A stretch of 64,000 nucleotides of DNA from Anaeromyces robustus (lineage: Eukaryota > Neocallimastigomycota > Neocallimastigomycetes > Neocallimastigales > Neocallimastigaceae): positions 10,001-74,000 of the forward strand of contig MCFG01000297.1 in the NCBI GenBank assembly GCA_002104895.1, read 5' to 3'. The notes beneath the pieces are model-generated. The model was given only the letters and a program-made list of their open reading frames with translations. It was not told the origin of the DNA and made no database searches. Positions 41,677 through 56,331 of this stretch are shown in pieces. Every line of letters starts with the position of its first letter. The stretch's first letter is position 1. A program made the translations under genes and the position numbers.

Positions 41677-42659
41677 TATGCTATTTTTAACTTCAATATT
41701 AAAATATATAATATTTTTAATTATATTATTTTACCTTCAGCTGGTAAAGATTCAATGTAACCTGATGGTCTGCCAACTAAACTACCTAAACGACCTTGAA
41801 TGGCATTAAGAAGAGCTGGATTACTGGCAAAAATATTTTCTAAAAAAAATTTAAATTAATATCAATAAAAAGGTAATTTTTTAATATATTTATTTTATGC
41901 CCGATATTTTATATATATATATTAAAATATATATATATTTAACTAAAATAATATTTTAAATTTCATTTTCAATATTAGATTTACTTTTATTATTATTTTC
42001 ATTTTTATTATTTAAAAATATTTAATTATTTATTTGTTGTTTGTTCATCATATCATCATTTTGATTTTTTTATAAATATATTTAAATTTTAAATTTATAT
42101 TTATTTAAATTTAAATATTTATTTGCTAAATATATATAGCTTTCAATCCATTAAAGAATTAATATTGAATCATTGTAATTTTATCTTATTTATATAGGAG
42201 ATATGATTTTTTTAATGGTTGAATAATTATACCAATAAAGCAATTTAATTTAAAATTATATTAAACTGAACATAATTTATAAATTTTATCGATAATTTTT
42301 TTTTTTTATTTATAATAAATAAAATATATTGAAATTTATCTATATTAATATTTGAATATTATTAGAGCTTTAATCATCTATTTATTTATAAACTTCTGTA
42401 TAAATATACAGATACAAAATGATTATTTGTCCTCTAATCCTTTTTCTTTCTTTCTTTCTTTTCTTTTCTTTTCTTTTTTTTTTCATTTAATTCTTATCTT
42501 TATTATTATTTATTTTTGTTTATTTAAACTCCTGCATTTCTGTATAAATTTGATCCACACTTTTTATTTATTATAATCTTTATTTGTATACTTTTAGATT
42601 CATTCCTTTATTTTTTGTATTGTTAACAATATTTTACCTGTAGTATTGTTATTTTCCAT
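39669..42659 (-). CDS. NAP1: Nucleosome assembly protein NAP1
   Basis: Ten exons in transcript order: 42659-42638, 41839-41735, 41589-41555, 41461-41369, 41223-41149, 40992-40804, 40669-40548, 40389-40206, 40031-39825, 39716-39669. They give 359 residues. NAP1 is an H2A-H2B chaperone. Conserved segments in order are VKRRIKALKNIQ, a long dimerisation helix (EYRAELAELEKKYLKLYQPLF), GIPEFWLTCLKTNP, DYFPDTVLTKVY, CDIHWNEGKNLT, TIPAETFFSFFNPP and AVDWFTGKALEF. An acidic tail with runs of Asp follows. The last residues are PECKQQ; human NAP1L1 ends in the same CKQQ, a CaaX-type prenylation box, so farnesylation is possible. Exons 1 and 3 are tiny (22 and 35 nt) and intron 1 is nearly 800 bp. The Met that opens exon 9 is internal. 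Confidence 0.96.
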
Positions 42660-44067
42660 TGTAATTTATCCAAAAAATATAATAAAAGTATAAAATATAT
42701 ATATTTTAATTTTTATTAATTATTCAATATATTAAGATTTTAATATTAAATAATGGAATCGCAGAAGAAAAAAAAAAAGTGTAAAGAAAAAAAAATATTT
42801 ATAGATTAAATTACTGCCAAAGTATAATAAATTGTAATAATAATATAAAAAAAAACTAATTAAATTATTTACCTAATTTAACTAAATAATATATAAATAA
42901 TTAAATTATTGTTTGTATATATATCTACAATATATTACATTGTATTCAATTATATAAATATAATAAATATTAATATATAAATGTAATATTGTAATAATAA
43001 TCAAAAAAAAAAAAAAATTCCCAAAAAGTTTAGATTTTACTACAAAAATATATTATTGATATATTCAATTTATATTCAATTTATTTATACGTAATTAGTT
43101 TTAGTGTTGTATAAACTTATAATTATTTATTTTTATTAAAATAAATAAAATATATAATATTATTATGATTTTAGGACTTTTTTATCTTTATTATATTTTT
43201 ATGTAATTATCTAATATAATTAATTATAAAAATATATATAATAAATTAATAATGCATTAATCTTTTTTTATTATTCCATACTTACTCATTTAGTTTTTAT
43301 TTATTATACATTCATTCATCAATTTTTTAATCAAGTCTTCTAAAAATTAAAATGATTGGTTAAAATGATTCCAACACAATAATTATTTTATTTCTATGTT
43401 TTGTGTTTGAAGTTTATAATTGAAAATATGTTTTTTTTTGAAAATTTTATTTAATAAAATTTATATAAAGTATTATTTAATAAATAAATAAATAAATAAT
43501 ATAATATAATATAATATAATATAATGTAATATAATATAATATGAAAATAATATTATATAAATAAGTAATAACTAAAAAATAAATAAAATAAATAAATAAA
43601 TAATATATAACTAAATAAATATTTTAGTTATATATTATATATATTAGAAATGATATTTTAATATATGACAATTAATAATAAATGTTTTAAAATTATATAC
43701 ACCAATAATGAAAAAAACAAAATCAAAAGCCAATATTTCTAATTCTATAATAATTCTAATTAATATTAATTAATAAATTTTTAATGTGGATGATATTAAA
43801 TTATATATATATATATATTTTTTCTCTGTAAAAATTTAATAATAGATTTTATTTAAACGAAAAAATGGTATATAATACATAATTCATAAGAGAATATTAT
43901 TATTAAATAATATGAATTTCTAGTTTTGTTATTCTAAAATGATATAGTATAAATTAATTGGAAGATATTATTAAATAAAGTAATCACTATTCTTACAGTG
44001 ATTTGAATAATAAAAAATGCGAAAAATCTTTTTCAATTTGACCTTCCTTCATATATAATTATTTTAA
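42660..44067. other. 1.4-kb spacer, tandem genes
   Basis: Spacer upstream of NAP1 and downstream of TMEM216. It contains an AAAT/AATAT tract (43480-43545). No gene is seen. Confidence 0.65.
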
Positions 44068-45030
44068 CTAAACTGATGCATTGGTTAAATTAATAAATAA
44101 TATTATAGCAAATATAATATCTCCAATGATAAATATTAATCCAATAGCACTTAAAATAATATCAAATAACAGTCTTATATATAATATAAAATAATATAAA
44201 GATAATTTATTATTAAAATATTAGAAGAATAATGTTATTATAATGTCAAATAAAAAAATAATAATATTTCATTATATATTTATAATATAATAACAATAAG
44301 AATAAAAATTATGAAAGAAAAAACGAAATTTAAATAAATAAAATATTTACACATAAGTTTGCCATATCATATAATATATATAGCCAAAAGTTGAAATAAA
44401 TGAAAGTCCTAAAGAAACACCCGTCGGTAATCTTTCTTCAGTTTTATTTCCTTGAGAACCAAGATAAATTCGTATTGATTCTAATATACTAAAGGGTATT
44501 AAACCACATAATTCTAAATATAAAGCACCATTTGGAAATGGATATTTAACACCTTTAATAAGTATAAAAAATGATATAAATTACAAAAAAAAATTATATA
44601 TAAATATTAATATATATTTAAAGTAACAAAAAATTTAATAATAATGAATATATTTTTTTAAATTTAAAATTTTATTAATATATAATATAAGGATATTTAA
44701 ACATTATGATTATATTTATATAATGATTGTTACCTTTATATATTAATAATACTAATGTCCCTAGTAAAAATAAATAATAATATAATCTATTGAAATATAG
44801 TAATATTTCAAATGGAAGTGATGATAACTATACAAGATAAATGATAAACACACACATAATATATATATATATTATAATAATATTATTATTAATACAAAAA
44901 AAATCAAAATAATTATATGTATTATTATGCTCAAATAATACTACTTTATATATAATTTATTTATTTGTAATATTCTTAAGTATTTATTATTTTTAGTTGA
45001 ACTTTCATTTATTATTTTCTTACTGAATAT

Positions 45031-45093
<63 letters not shown>

Positions 45094-45627
45094 TATCTTT
45101 TATTTTATTTTTTATTTTTGTTTTATTTTTATTTTTATTTTTATTTTTATTTTTATTTTTATTTTTTTGAATTCTTTCGATTATTTTTATTCATATAATG
45201 ATAAAATAATCGCATATTGGAAAGATATTTTTATACATATCAGACATATATATTATCTTTATCAAATATTTGTCATACTAAAAGTTTTAATTATTACAAT
45301 GTTCAACTTCAACTTGAAAATTCTAATATTCTCTTTTACATCATAATATTTTATTATTTTTCCACTTATTACAATTAATACATCAACAAAAAAAAATCCA
45401 TCCTGATATACATATATTTCTTTTTCTTTTAATTTTTTTTTTATTCCTTTCTTATTATTTAATTTATTTATAATTAAAAAATATAGCTATTTTACATACA
45501 ATTTTTTGACCGCCTATATTAAAAAGAAAAAAATAAAAATTATATATGTATTAATAATTAATAATGTATTAGGAAAAGAAATTATATGTAAAAAGGATTT
45601 TAGTAAACCTTTTGTTTGTATAGTCAT
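44068..45627 (-). CDS. TMEM216: TMEM216-like ciliary transition-zone protein
   Basis: Five exons, 45627-45609, 45513-45500, 44827-44734, 44552-44351 and 44173-44068, give 144 residues; human TMEM216 is about 145. TMEM216 (MKS2/JBTS2) is a four-pass membrane protein of the MKS module at the base of cilia. Matching stretches are GGQKILSSLPFEILLYFN (human GKRLSSTPLEILFFLN), YKGVKYPFPNGALYLE (YKGVLLPYPTANLVLD), ESIRIYLGSQGNKTEERLP (EVIRLFFGTKGNLCQRKMP) and YYMIWQTYVLLFDIILSAIG (YYLLLQTYVLRLEVIMNGIL). Exon 1 (19 nt) and exon 2 (14 nt) are microexons. They were accepted because phase closes exactly and the joined GGQKILSSLP fits the family. Intron 1 uses the donor GTTTAC, the least canonical of the gene. 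The gene implies a flagellated zoospore stage. Confidence 0.9.
45026..45166. repeat. TTTA then TTTTTA tracts
   Basis: A clean TTTA array (about 45026-45094) is followed by a TTTTTA array (about 45116-45166), inside TMEM216 intron 2. Confidence 0.9.
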
Positions 45628-46699
45628 ATCTTTTTTATGAATAAAAAATATTAATTTATATTATAAGGTTTTCTTAATTAAAGTATTTCTATGAAGTCCA
45701 GAATTTTATATATGTTATGTTTAAAATATTAGTTTATATGTATGTCTTTATAATTGTTATGTCTTTATGAAAGTGAAAAATGTTATATTTAAAGTATTTG
45801 ATATATTATAAATATATTTAGAATTTATTTTGTAATAAAAAAATAAAAAAGAAAAAAAAAAAAAAACTTATCAACATAATTTAAAGCTTTTAAAATAAAA
45901 AAAAGTATTAAATATATTCTCTTAAATAAAATGAATTACTCTTTTTTTTTATATTTATATATTTTAATTTATATTTAAATTCAGATATTAAAATAAATTA
46001 ATTTAATTAACTATAATTGTTTATTAGATTATAAATTTATTAATAAAGTTTATTATTAATTCTAAGGTCATTATAAAAATAATATTAAATATTATAAAAA
46101 ACACTTTTACTGCTACAATTACATTTAGTAATTAATATTTCTATATAATAAGAATTAAAAATTAAATATTAAATATATAATTAAATATATATTATTTATC
46201 AATAACTGAATAAAATCAAATGTTATTTAAACTTGTTTATATATAATATTTTATAATACTAAATTGTTAAATTTTATCTAAATAGTAAAATAATAATAAT
46301 TATAAAAACAACCTTAATCATAAAAATTTTATTGGTTAAAATTCAAATGTTTTATTTTTTTTTTAAAAAAAAAAAAAAAACTTTTTTATATTTATTATAT
46401 TTTAATAATTTTGTACATTGAATTGCTATTCTTCAATTAGCATTGTAAAAAAGTATGAAAATAAAATAATCAATAAATTTAAAATATTATAATATTTTAA
46501 TTATATTTTTTCTTTCATTCTTTTTACTTTTATTAATAATATATTATTTTATATATTTATGTATTATATTTTTGTGATATATTTTATAATATATTATATA
46601 AAAAATAGAAATTGAGATTTCATTTTTTTTGAAAATTATAGAATAAAAGAATTATAAATACTTAAATATTAATTAAAAAGAATAATTATATAAACATAA
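45628..46699. other. 1.1-kb spacer between divergent genes
   Basis: Between the TMEM216 and DPY30 starts. It holds A/T sequence only, with A runs (45845-45866, about 46364-46381). Promoters must lie here but cannot be located. Confidence 0.6.
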
Positions 46700-47502
46700 A
46701 TGGCAAATCCAGAAGGTATTTGATAAAAATTAATTTATAAATTTTTTAATTTATTGTAATTTATAAAATTTTAATTATATTTATTTTTTTTACATAAATT
46801 ATATTAATTAACATCATTGACTTATATACAAAAGCATCATCAAACGATACTAACATGGATATAAAAGAAGATATTAAGAAGGAAAATGGAGATGATCCAA
46901 TGGCCTTTCATAAAGAAAATGGTTTAACACCAGATATTGAAGTAATAATTTCTGAAAATTAAAGAAAATATAATTAAAATAATTACAATTAAACAAATAA
47001 ATTTAATAATAACAACAAATGGAATTTTAAAAAAATTATAAAAACTTTAATATATATATAATTATTAATTATTATATATCATTATTCATTCATTTAATAA
47101 ATATTTTTTTTAAAGAATACTATTAAAACTGAAAAAGACAATTTTGAAAATGACCCTTCTGAATACGAACAATTATGTAATTTACCTGCAAGAGCATACT
47201 TAGATCAAACAGTTGTACCAGTATTACTTGAAGGACTTAAAGAATTAGTTAAAGAAAGGTATTTTTAATAATTATTAAAATTTTTAGATTTATTTATATA
47301 TATTAAATAAATTATAAATTATACAAATTCATATTAAAACATAATTTTATCATATCTTTTTTTATTTTTAAATATATCATAATTATTTTATTATTATTAT
47401 TTATAATTATTTTATATAATTAAATATATAAGACCACCAAATCCATATGAATACTTGGCTGCTTTTATTTTGAAAAATGGAAAACAACTTCAACAAAATT
47501 AA
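46700..47502 (+). CDS. DPY30: DPY30/Sdc1-like COMPASS subunit
   Basis: Four exons, 46700-46715, 46835-46941, 47116-47258 and 47433-47502, give 111 residues. The C-terminal half carries the Dpy-30 dimerisation motif: [21 protein letters not shown] then [19 protein letters not shown]. It is very close to human [19 protein letters not shown] and LAKERPPNPIEFLASYLLK. Dpy30 binds the Ash2 C-terminus in Set1/COMPASS histone H3K4 methyltransferases. The N-terminal 60 residues are acidic and probably disordered, as in other members. Exon 1 is only 16 nt. The motif also occurs in some ciliary proteins, but this copy has the size and sequence of the chromatin subunit. Confidence 0.95.
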
Positions 47503-48520
47503 AAATAAATAATAATTATAATAATATTTTATCAATTCATTCATTCATACATATTTATAAAAAGAACCAAAAAGATAAACTTTTTTTTTCATAATTTTTA
47601 TTGTAATAAATTTTAATCATACTGTAATAGTCATTAATACTATTATGATTATTATTATTATTTTAATTTGTTATATATTGTAACTATTTATTTTTATTTT
47701 TATTTTTTTTTTCATTCTATTATAATGAAAAAAAAAAAAAAAAAATCATTTTTTAAATATTTCCATAGATTTATAGATCTTTACATTTTACATATTTATA
47801 ATATTAATAAAAAAAAATAAAAATAAAAAAGTTTTTAATAACTTCTAGTTTCATATGAATTTTTTTATAATTATACAAAGAAGAAATAAATATTTTTTTT
47901 CCCAAAAAAAAGATTAATGTTTATCATTTCTTAATAAGAACAAAAAACAAATAACCAATTTATATTAGATATAAAACAAATTTTGCATGTATAAACTTTA
48001 TTAAAAAAATACATATATATATTATATTTATAAATTTATAAAATTTTTTGTCTAATATTTAATTAGGTGTTTTATTACTCTAGTAATATTTTTTAAAAAA
48101 AGGCAACTTAAATCATTAATTAACCTAATATAATAATTTTTATCTAATTTTAGAAATATGAAGAATTAATAATAATAATAAAATAGTTTAATATTAATAT
48201 TAATATTATTATTATTATTATTATTATTATTACTTTGTATGATATAATATTTCATTAATAATTATTATTACAATGAATACTAATCTACTATCATAAATAT
48301 TTTTTTTCTTTCTTTATCTCTTTTTTTTTTTTTTTTTTTAATTATTTATTTATTTAATTATTTATTTTATTTCATATTTTATTTTTCATATTTATTATTA
48401 AATGTTATATGGCATCAGCAACAGTCATGAATTATTGATGAATATATATTAAAAAAAAAAAAAAAAGAGATAATAAAAAAGAATGTTTTAATAAATTTAT
48501 AAATATATAATAAATAATAT

Positions 48521-48556
<36 letters not shown>

Positions 48557-48968
48557 CATTATTGCATTTTTTTTTTAAAACTATATTGATTACATCATTG
48601 AATCTATAATTCATAATGAAAGAATGATGATGATGTTTTTGACATATAATCATTCTAATATATAAAATAAAATATTGATGTGATATGATAAGGTGTAATG
48701 TAATTTCATTATATTATTAACAGTTTCATTTAATATCTATAAAAAATATAATTCCTTATTCTTTATTTCCTTGATTTTATTTATTTAATTATTTATTTAT
48801 TAATTTATTTTATAAAAACCTTTTTTTTTCCTTTTCCTTTTGCTTTTCTTTTTTATTTTTTTATAATTTTATATTTTTTTATTAATTTCTTTTTAATATA
48901 ATTAACTTAATTTCTTTTTTCTTTTATAATTATAATTATTAATAATAATTATTTCTCACTATATAAAT
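47503..48968. other. 1.5-kb spacer between convergent genes
   Basis: A/T spacer with ATT (48198-48232) and TA (48524-48552) repeats and poly-T runs. No gene is seen. Confidence 0.65.
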
Positions 48969-51183
48969 TTAATTCCAATCACGATAGTATCTATTACGAT
49001 TATCCATTCTTTTTTTATGTCTACTTTTTTCTTCTTGTTCTTCATAATTTAATACTAATTTCTTAAGTTTCATTTGTTCTTTTCTTTCAATTTCACGTTG
49101 ATTACGAGCAGATACAGCAAATAAACAATCATTTGGTACTGATAAAGATTTAGCTTGCTGTTTATTTCCTTTTTTAGTTAATAATACAAATTCAACATTA
49201 TTCTTTTCTTCCTCAGAATCATCATCTTGACTATCACTATTATTATCTCTTAAATCCTTTTTAATACCCATTGGAATTGGAATATCAAATTGTTGAATTT
49301 TTCTTTCATTCTTACGTGAATCAAGACTTTCTTGCATAATTTGATGGAATTCTCTTTTATATTCTTCTTCCTCTTCTTCAGTAGGTTTAAAGTCATCTTG
49401 ATTATAAACGATAACATCTTCATCATCACCATCAACTAAGTTTTCATCATTTTCTTCATCATTATTTTCATTATCTTCATCATCATCTTCTTCTTCTCTA
49501 TCAATAACATTTTCATCATTATTATCATCATCATCATTTTCATCATCATCATCATCGTCGTCATCATCATCATTATCATTATCATTATCATTATCAGCAT
49601 CAGCATCTTCATTATTATTTTCATGTGTTGTACCATCATAAATTACTTTTGGTTCATTTCTCTTTCTATCTTCTAAAATTAATCTATCTAATTCAATACA
49701 AGCTTCTTCATAAGAATTAAATAACTTCTTATTTGGTTGGAAAACCTAAAAAATTAAATTATAATAACAATATATATATTTATATATCCATATTAAATAA
49801 GTATTATAATAAAAAAAAAAAAAAATAAATAAATAAATAAATAAATAATAAAAAAAATAAATCAATTATATATGGTTTATAATAATATCATTATATATAT
49901 GTAATTAAATAAATAAAAGGCTTTACTTCAAATATATCCTGAATTAAAAATATGATATCAGTTGGTGGTTGGAATTTTGTTTTAATATAAACTTGGAAAA
50001 GAACTAAGAAAATATTTAATCTACTGTCTTCCTTAAGACATAGACCACAAGTATCTAATAATGTACAAATTAATCTAATACGGAAATAATCATGTGGAGC
50101 ATCGAGTGGACATAATTCATCAGGTCTTGGTTTACCTTGATCTAATAATATTTATAAATTAATCATATTAAAATATATAAATATTATTAAAATTATTAAA
50201 ATGAACATTAAAAAAAAAATAATTTAAAATATAAATATTTTTACCATGACCAAAGGAAACAAGTGTATATAAAATATCAAAAATAGTATCGGTTTCAATC
50301 ATGTGATAAATCCAAAGTTCTCCTAAAAATTTGATCATAGCTAATCTTCTTTGATTATGTTTATAATTATTTTGCTTTTTATAAAAATTTAAATATTAAA
50401 TATCAATTAATATATTTATACATTAATAAAATATTTAATATAATATAATAATATAATATATTAAATAATATAATATAATATAATATAATATAATACAAAA
50501 GAATAATAATATTTACTTCTAAACCAATTCTAATATCTTCTATTGTATTATCTACAACTGCAACACCAAAATCTGGATGATAATGTGATAATTCAACTAC
50601 AAGATAACTCATAAGATGTATATTAATGTATTTTAATTTCCAAATTTTAAAGAAAACCTTATAAATTACACGAAGAACTTCTGGATCGTCCCAATTTAAT
50701 TTCCTAAATTGTTTAGAAATACGATCAACTGTATACTTTCCAAGATCAACATAAATCATTTTTCTAATATATAACTCAATAGGTGATCTTTGTTTAACTG
50801 GTTTAATAATTTTTTCTGGTGGATTGCATTGATAATAAGCATTTTCAATTAAAAGAACTTGACGATTGTCAAGATGTTGAACAGTCTTTTTTCTCATCAT
50901 AATTTCAAGCATATTACCTAAACGTGTTTTAGTTTCAGGAATACGATAAAGGAATCTTCCACAAGTTTCTAATAAACTACAAAGAATATCAATATTAAAG
51001 CCATTAAAATTAGTTAACAAAACTTGAATACAATGGAAAACAACGTGTAAAGGAGTAACTCTGAATTTAGTTAATTCACCTTTTAAAATAAAATAAAATA
51101 AAATAAAATAAAATAAAATGATTATAATAAATAATATAAATAATATATAATATAATTTATTGTTATTAAATTAATTGATGATA

Positions 51184-51232
<49 letters not shown>

Positions 51233-51250
51233 ATTATTATTATTATTATA

Positions 51251-51295
<45 letters not shown>

Positions 51296-54166
51296 ATTAT
51301 TATTATTATTATTATTATTATAATTATTATTATTATTATAATTATTATTATTATTATTATAATAATTATTATTATTATTATTATTATAAATATAGATATA
51401 AAATATTTACCAATGAATCTAATATTTTTAATTTTTTCTTCATGGAACATTTGATCACCTTTTTTTTGTAATCTATGGAATTCGGCTTCAAGTTCATTAA
51501 TCATTGATGTACCAATTTCTGGAAAACATTTATTTAAAGTAGAAACTAAACGTGAATAATATGGTAATAAATCTAATCTTTGACGAGGAACACCTACTAA
51601 AGTCTTAATTAATTTTTTCATAGAACTTTTATTATTCACGAAACAAAAATCGACAGCAATTTGATCAATTGCATCACGATTTAACGCAAATGGAAGGCGT
51701 TCTAATATAGATTCAAGAGCTAATGGATTAATTGTACGTTTATCTTCTACAATTGTTGATTCATCTTCTGGTTCAACTTCAACAATTTCTTCATTCTTTT
51801 CCATTTTTTCATTTTTTTCCTTTAAAAGTTTTTCTAATTCTGGTTCAGAAATACCAAAATAAGAATTTTGATCAAGATTTTCATTTGATGATTTTTCTGA
51901 ATCTTTATTATCATCTTTATCTGATTTTTTATCTTTTTTAGATTTTAATAAAGAACTTGGTATCATAAGTTTTAAATCAATTGTTTGTTCATAGAATATT
52001 TTAGAATCTTCATCCTCCCAAATATCACTTTGGAATGAATCCTGTTCAAATTATTATCATCATTATCATTAATGTTTGATTTGATTTTTTATGTTGTTAT
52101 TATTTTATTAGTTATTATTATTATAAAAATTATTTATAATACAAATAATTTATATAATTATTTATTAATTATTAACCCAATATATTATAATAATAAAATT
52201 ATAATAATAATAATAATAATAAAGAAGAAGAGATAAAGATAAAGAAAAAGAAAAAGAAAAAAGAAAAAAGCAAAGAAGAAAATATGTAAATAAATAAATA
52301 AATTAGTTTCAATTTAAAAAATTCTAAAATTAATAATTTCTAATCCTATCATACCAATTTTTTATCTTTTAAGCTAATCTTAAATGAAACGCCTAAATCA
52401 TCATCTTCTTCATCCTTAAATTCTGGAATCTTTCTATTAGAATATTTAAATAATACTTTAGCATTTTCATAATAAGTTTCAAAAATCTTTTGATTTTTTT
52501 GATACTTTTCTTTTCTTTCTTCATTAATTTTACCATGAGCAATATTATTTTCATGATTTGATTTTTCCATTTTTTTTAAATTCTTTACAAAAAAAAAATA
52601 TTAATAATCATTATAAAATATAAATAAATAATATAAATTGTAATAAATATTATATCAATAAAAGAAAATGTAAGACAATAATATTTTTAAAAATTTTTAT
52701 ATAATAATAAATAGAAAAATTTTTTTTTCCTTTGATATATATTTTACCTCAAATGCTTTTTTCAATTGAGTTGCAACAGCTTTACAATATTCTAATACAT
52801 GGTTTCTTAATCTTTCTTTTACTTCATTTGGAACATATATTAACTCTTCCTGTATAACATAAAAAATTAATATTTATTTATGTTATTATTAATATGTTAT
52901 ATATATATATATTTTATTTTATTTTATTTTATTTATATTTTGTTTTCAGTTTGTTTGTTGTTGGTTTTTTAATTTTAATTTTTTATTGAATTTAATGATT
53001 ATGTTATATATTTTTTTGACATTTTTAAAAAAATTAAATTTAATAAATTAATAAATTTGAAAATTTTTATAAATAAAAATGATAATATATTATTAAATAA
53101 AATATATTTACTTCTTCATTATTTTCAAGATCCTCCTTAATATCATTCTTTTCTTTTATTTCACCTTCTCCTGATTCATCTTCTTTTTCATTATCTTCTT
53201 TTGTTTCTTCTTGTTTTTGAGGTATTATTCCTGTCAATTCTCTACCATAATTTGACATAACTATAACTGCTAGTGGAATATTATTATGTATATTTTTATC
53301 TATTGATAACTTTTTAAAAATAAAATAAAATGAAAACATAATAATAATAATTGTAATAGTTATAATATAATACATAATAAAATAAAATATGTATACAAAA
53401 TATAAAAATAATAAATATTAATATATTGAATTAATTTAATATCTAATTATTCAATTTTAATTATTACTATCTTTTAAGTATTTCTTAAAATAATTAAATA
53501 AAATAAATATTTTATTATTTTCTTACTAGTTTTTTTAAGACAACAACAGCAAGCATTTCTTTTTCTTTATTTAATGATATATCACGGAATACATTAACAA
53601 GATATAATTCTATAAATAAAGGTAAAACAGATTTTTGTCTTGCTAATCTTGAACTATCTACTTTTTCTTTTTGTTCACTTGAAAGATTATTACTTGAATG
53701 ACTTCCTGGACTTAACTGCTTTAATAAAGCATCTTGAAGTAAAGGTGAAAAATCTGCAAAACGTTGATGAAGTAAAGAACAAATTTCTACAGCAGCAGCT
53801 ATATCTGATTGATTTTTTAACTTTGCTTCTGCTATAGCAGAAACAACTTCTGCAATATATTTTTCTAACTTCAAAGAACGAATATCTTTCAATAATTCAT
53901 TTTTCTTTTCACTCGTAAGTGACACTTTAAGTTTTTTAACAAATGAAGTATTTTTCTTAATAGAAGAATCAAGTTTTTCCTTTGATAAATCTATAAAAAA
54001 AAATGTTTAATATATTTAAATATGAAAAAACGGTAATAATAATAATTATAATAAAAACAAAAAATTAGTATAAATAAAATATCATTATTATTAGTCAATA
54101 AATACCAATTCTTTTTTCCCATGCGGCTTCATTTAAAGCTCTTAATTCTTTCCTTTTAGCATTCAT
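48969..54166 (-). CDS. UPF2: UPF2/NMD2, nonsense-mediated decay factor
   Basis: Ten exons in transcript order: 54166-54106, 53990-53527, 53309-53112, 52849-52748, 52582-52355, 52041-51411, 51079-50517, 50374-50245, 50141-49927, 49745-48969. They give 1122 residues; yeast Nmd2 is 1089. UPF2 bridges UPF1 and UPF3 on exported mRNA. MIF4G-1 spans about residues 20-275. MIF4G-2 starts near 435 (LPFALNRDAIDQIAVDFCF, VPRQRLDLLPYYSRLV, FIGELTKF, LLETCGRFLYRIPE). MIF4G-3 (IYVDLGKYTVDRISKQFRKL onward) contains YHMIETDTIFDILYTLVSFG and RIRLICTLLDTCG. A long Asp/Glu/Asn-rich acidic stretch (about 890-965) follows. The C-terminal UPF1-binding region has QQFDIPIPMGIKKDL and FVLLTKKGNKQQAKSLSVP. Intron 6 holds a 200-bp ATT array. 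Confidence 0.96.
51085..51390. repeat. AAAAT and ATT arrays in a UPF2 intron
   Basis: An AAAAT array (51085-51118) and a long interrupted ATT array (51187-51387) make up most of intron 6. Ile-only and Tyr-only frames across it are artefacts. Confidence 0.9.
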
Positions 54167-56331
54167 TATTATTATCTACTTAATAATAAAAATATTATAA
54201 TTATTTAAATTTAATTAGTCAATAGCAAAAGAAAATATAATACATAAAATAATAATAAAATTAAGAAAATATTTCTTATTTAAAATTAAATCCTTTATGA
54301 TTAACAAAATATTGATTTACAAATATTTATATATATATATATTTAAATACATTAATTTGAAATTAATGAAAACAAAAGCATTCATTTTATAAAAAAACAT
54401 ATTGAATTTAAAGATCAATTGAGTTGTTCAATAAATTTTATTTATTTAAAGAAATTGTTATGTTTCAATACTATCCAATGATTCTATTTGACACCTTATT
54501 CCTTTTTATATATTTTATTTGAGATTTATATAATTTAATACTTGTTATATAAACATTAATATGTTATTATTCTCTTCTCTAATAAATAATTTCTATTCTT
54601 TTATATTGAATATCAACAATTTATATGTAATTAACTATTCAGTGAGTTTTTATTATTATTATTATTATTATTATGTTTTGTTTTATTTCATTTTATTTTA
54701 TTTTATTTTTTTATATTTTATTTTATTTTTATCTTTAAAAAAAATTATTTTTGAATGATTTGAATTAATTTTTAAATCAATTGCTTAACTTTTGTGAATA
54801 TTTCATTCCTTTATAAACTAGATTATAATACTACCAATTGTTTTTTAAATACTTTCAATAACTGAATTTAAATATATTGTTGAAATGAACGAAAAAGAAA
54901 AAAAAGTTTCAAAAATAAAATAATAATATAATAATAATAATAATAATAAACTCTATAAATTGAAAAAATCCAGATTATTAATGCACAGCCATTATAAAAA
55001 TATATAGAATTGGATAGTAAAAAAATATATTAAATAATACTATTTCATTATAATACCTTTAACTTAAAATGATAAATAAAATGGTTTTATTAAGGAATAT
55101 ATAATGGAAATAATGGGAAATTATAAAGGAATTTCTAATCAATAAATTAAATTATTATATAAAAATGAATAAAACTATTAAAAAAATTTTTTTCTTTAAT
55201 TAAATAAATGTTAAATAATAAAGTTTAAAAATGAATTTTAATGTATGGTTATACTAAAAAATTTTTAAAATTAAATAAATAAATAATAATTTAAATAAAT
55301 GAATAGTAACAAATATAAATAAATTATTGAAATTTAAATAAATTTTTATTCTACCTTTTAATTAAAAATCTACAATCATATTAAAACTAAGATTTTATAT
55401 ATAATTATTATTATCATTATTTATTTTTTTTATAATAATATAATTATTTACAAGAGTAAATAAACGATATATTTCATTATTTTATATACAAATAATTTTC
55501 TTTAACAGAATAAAATAAATCTTTATTTATAGTGTAAAGTTTTGTTCATAATAATTATTTTTTAATAATATTTTATTATATATTAATTATTATAAATATT
55601 ATTACACTAAGAAAATTTAAAAAAAAAAAAAAAGAAAATAAATTAATTATCCAATAAATTTTGAAAGAATTTAGCCTTTTTTAAAAAAAAAATGAAAATT
55701 TGACATTAAATTTTTTTTCTTTTTTCTTCTATACACAAAGTGTACAAAAAACCAAATAATTGAAGATTCTTTTTTATTTTTTAAATAAAAATAAAAAAGT
55801 AGATATTAACCTGAAAAAATAAAAATAAGGAATAATAGTAAGTAATATAATATTTTAGCGTTAACATTTTATTTCTTTATTTTTTAATGTTATATTAGTA
55901 AATGTAATGTTTTCATAAATTTCATTAATTATAAATTAATTAAAAAAACGTATATATACAAAAAAAAGAATGAATGAAATTTTTTATCTATTAAATAATT
56001 CTATATTTAAATAAGTTAAAAATAATACTATCTTGTAAAAATGTAATAAAATTGAACTAAAATTTACAATTACTATTATGAAAATATTAATTCTTTTATA
56101 AATAATATTCTATATATTATATTTTAGGTTTATTACTTTTGACTACTTTATATAAAAATTTATAAATCGAAAAAAGATATAAAAAAATAAATTTTCACAT
56201 AATATATAATATATATTTATATATTTTCAAAAATAAATACAATTGTAATATACAGGAATAAAAAAAATATAAATATTTTAATATTTTATTATCATCAATT
56301 AAATCTATATAATAAATAATAATAATTAAAA
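54167..56331. other. 2.2-kb spacer between divergent genes
   Basis: A/T spacer with small TTA (54651-54672) and TTTTA (54685-54735) tracts. No coding frame that I can support. Confidence 0.65.

Noticed and set aside
42352-42576. 74-codon plus-strand frame inside NAP1 intron 1
   Set aside because: Phe/Leu/Ile-rich reading of T-rich intron DNA; no other support.
49436-49639. Met/Lys-rich minus-strand frame
   Set aside because: It overlaps the acidic Asp/Glu stretch of UPF2 in another frame.
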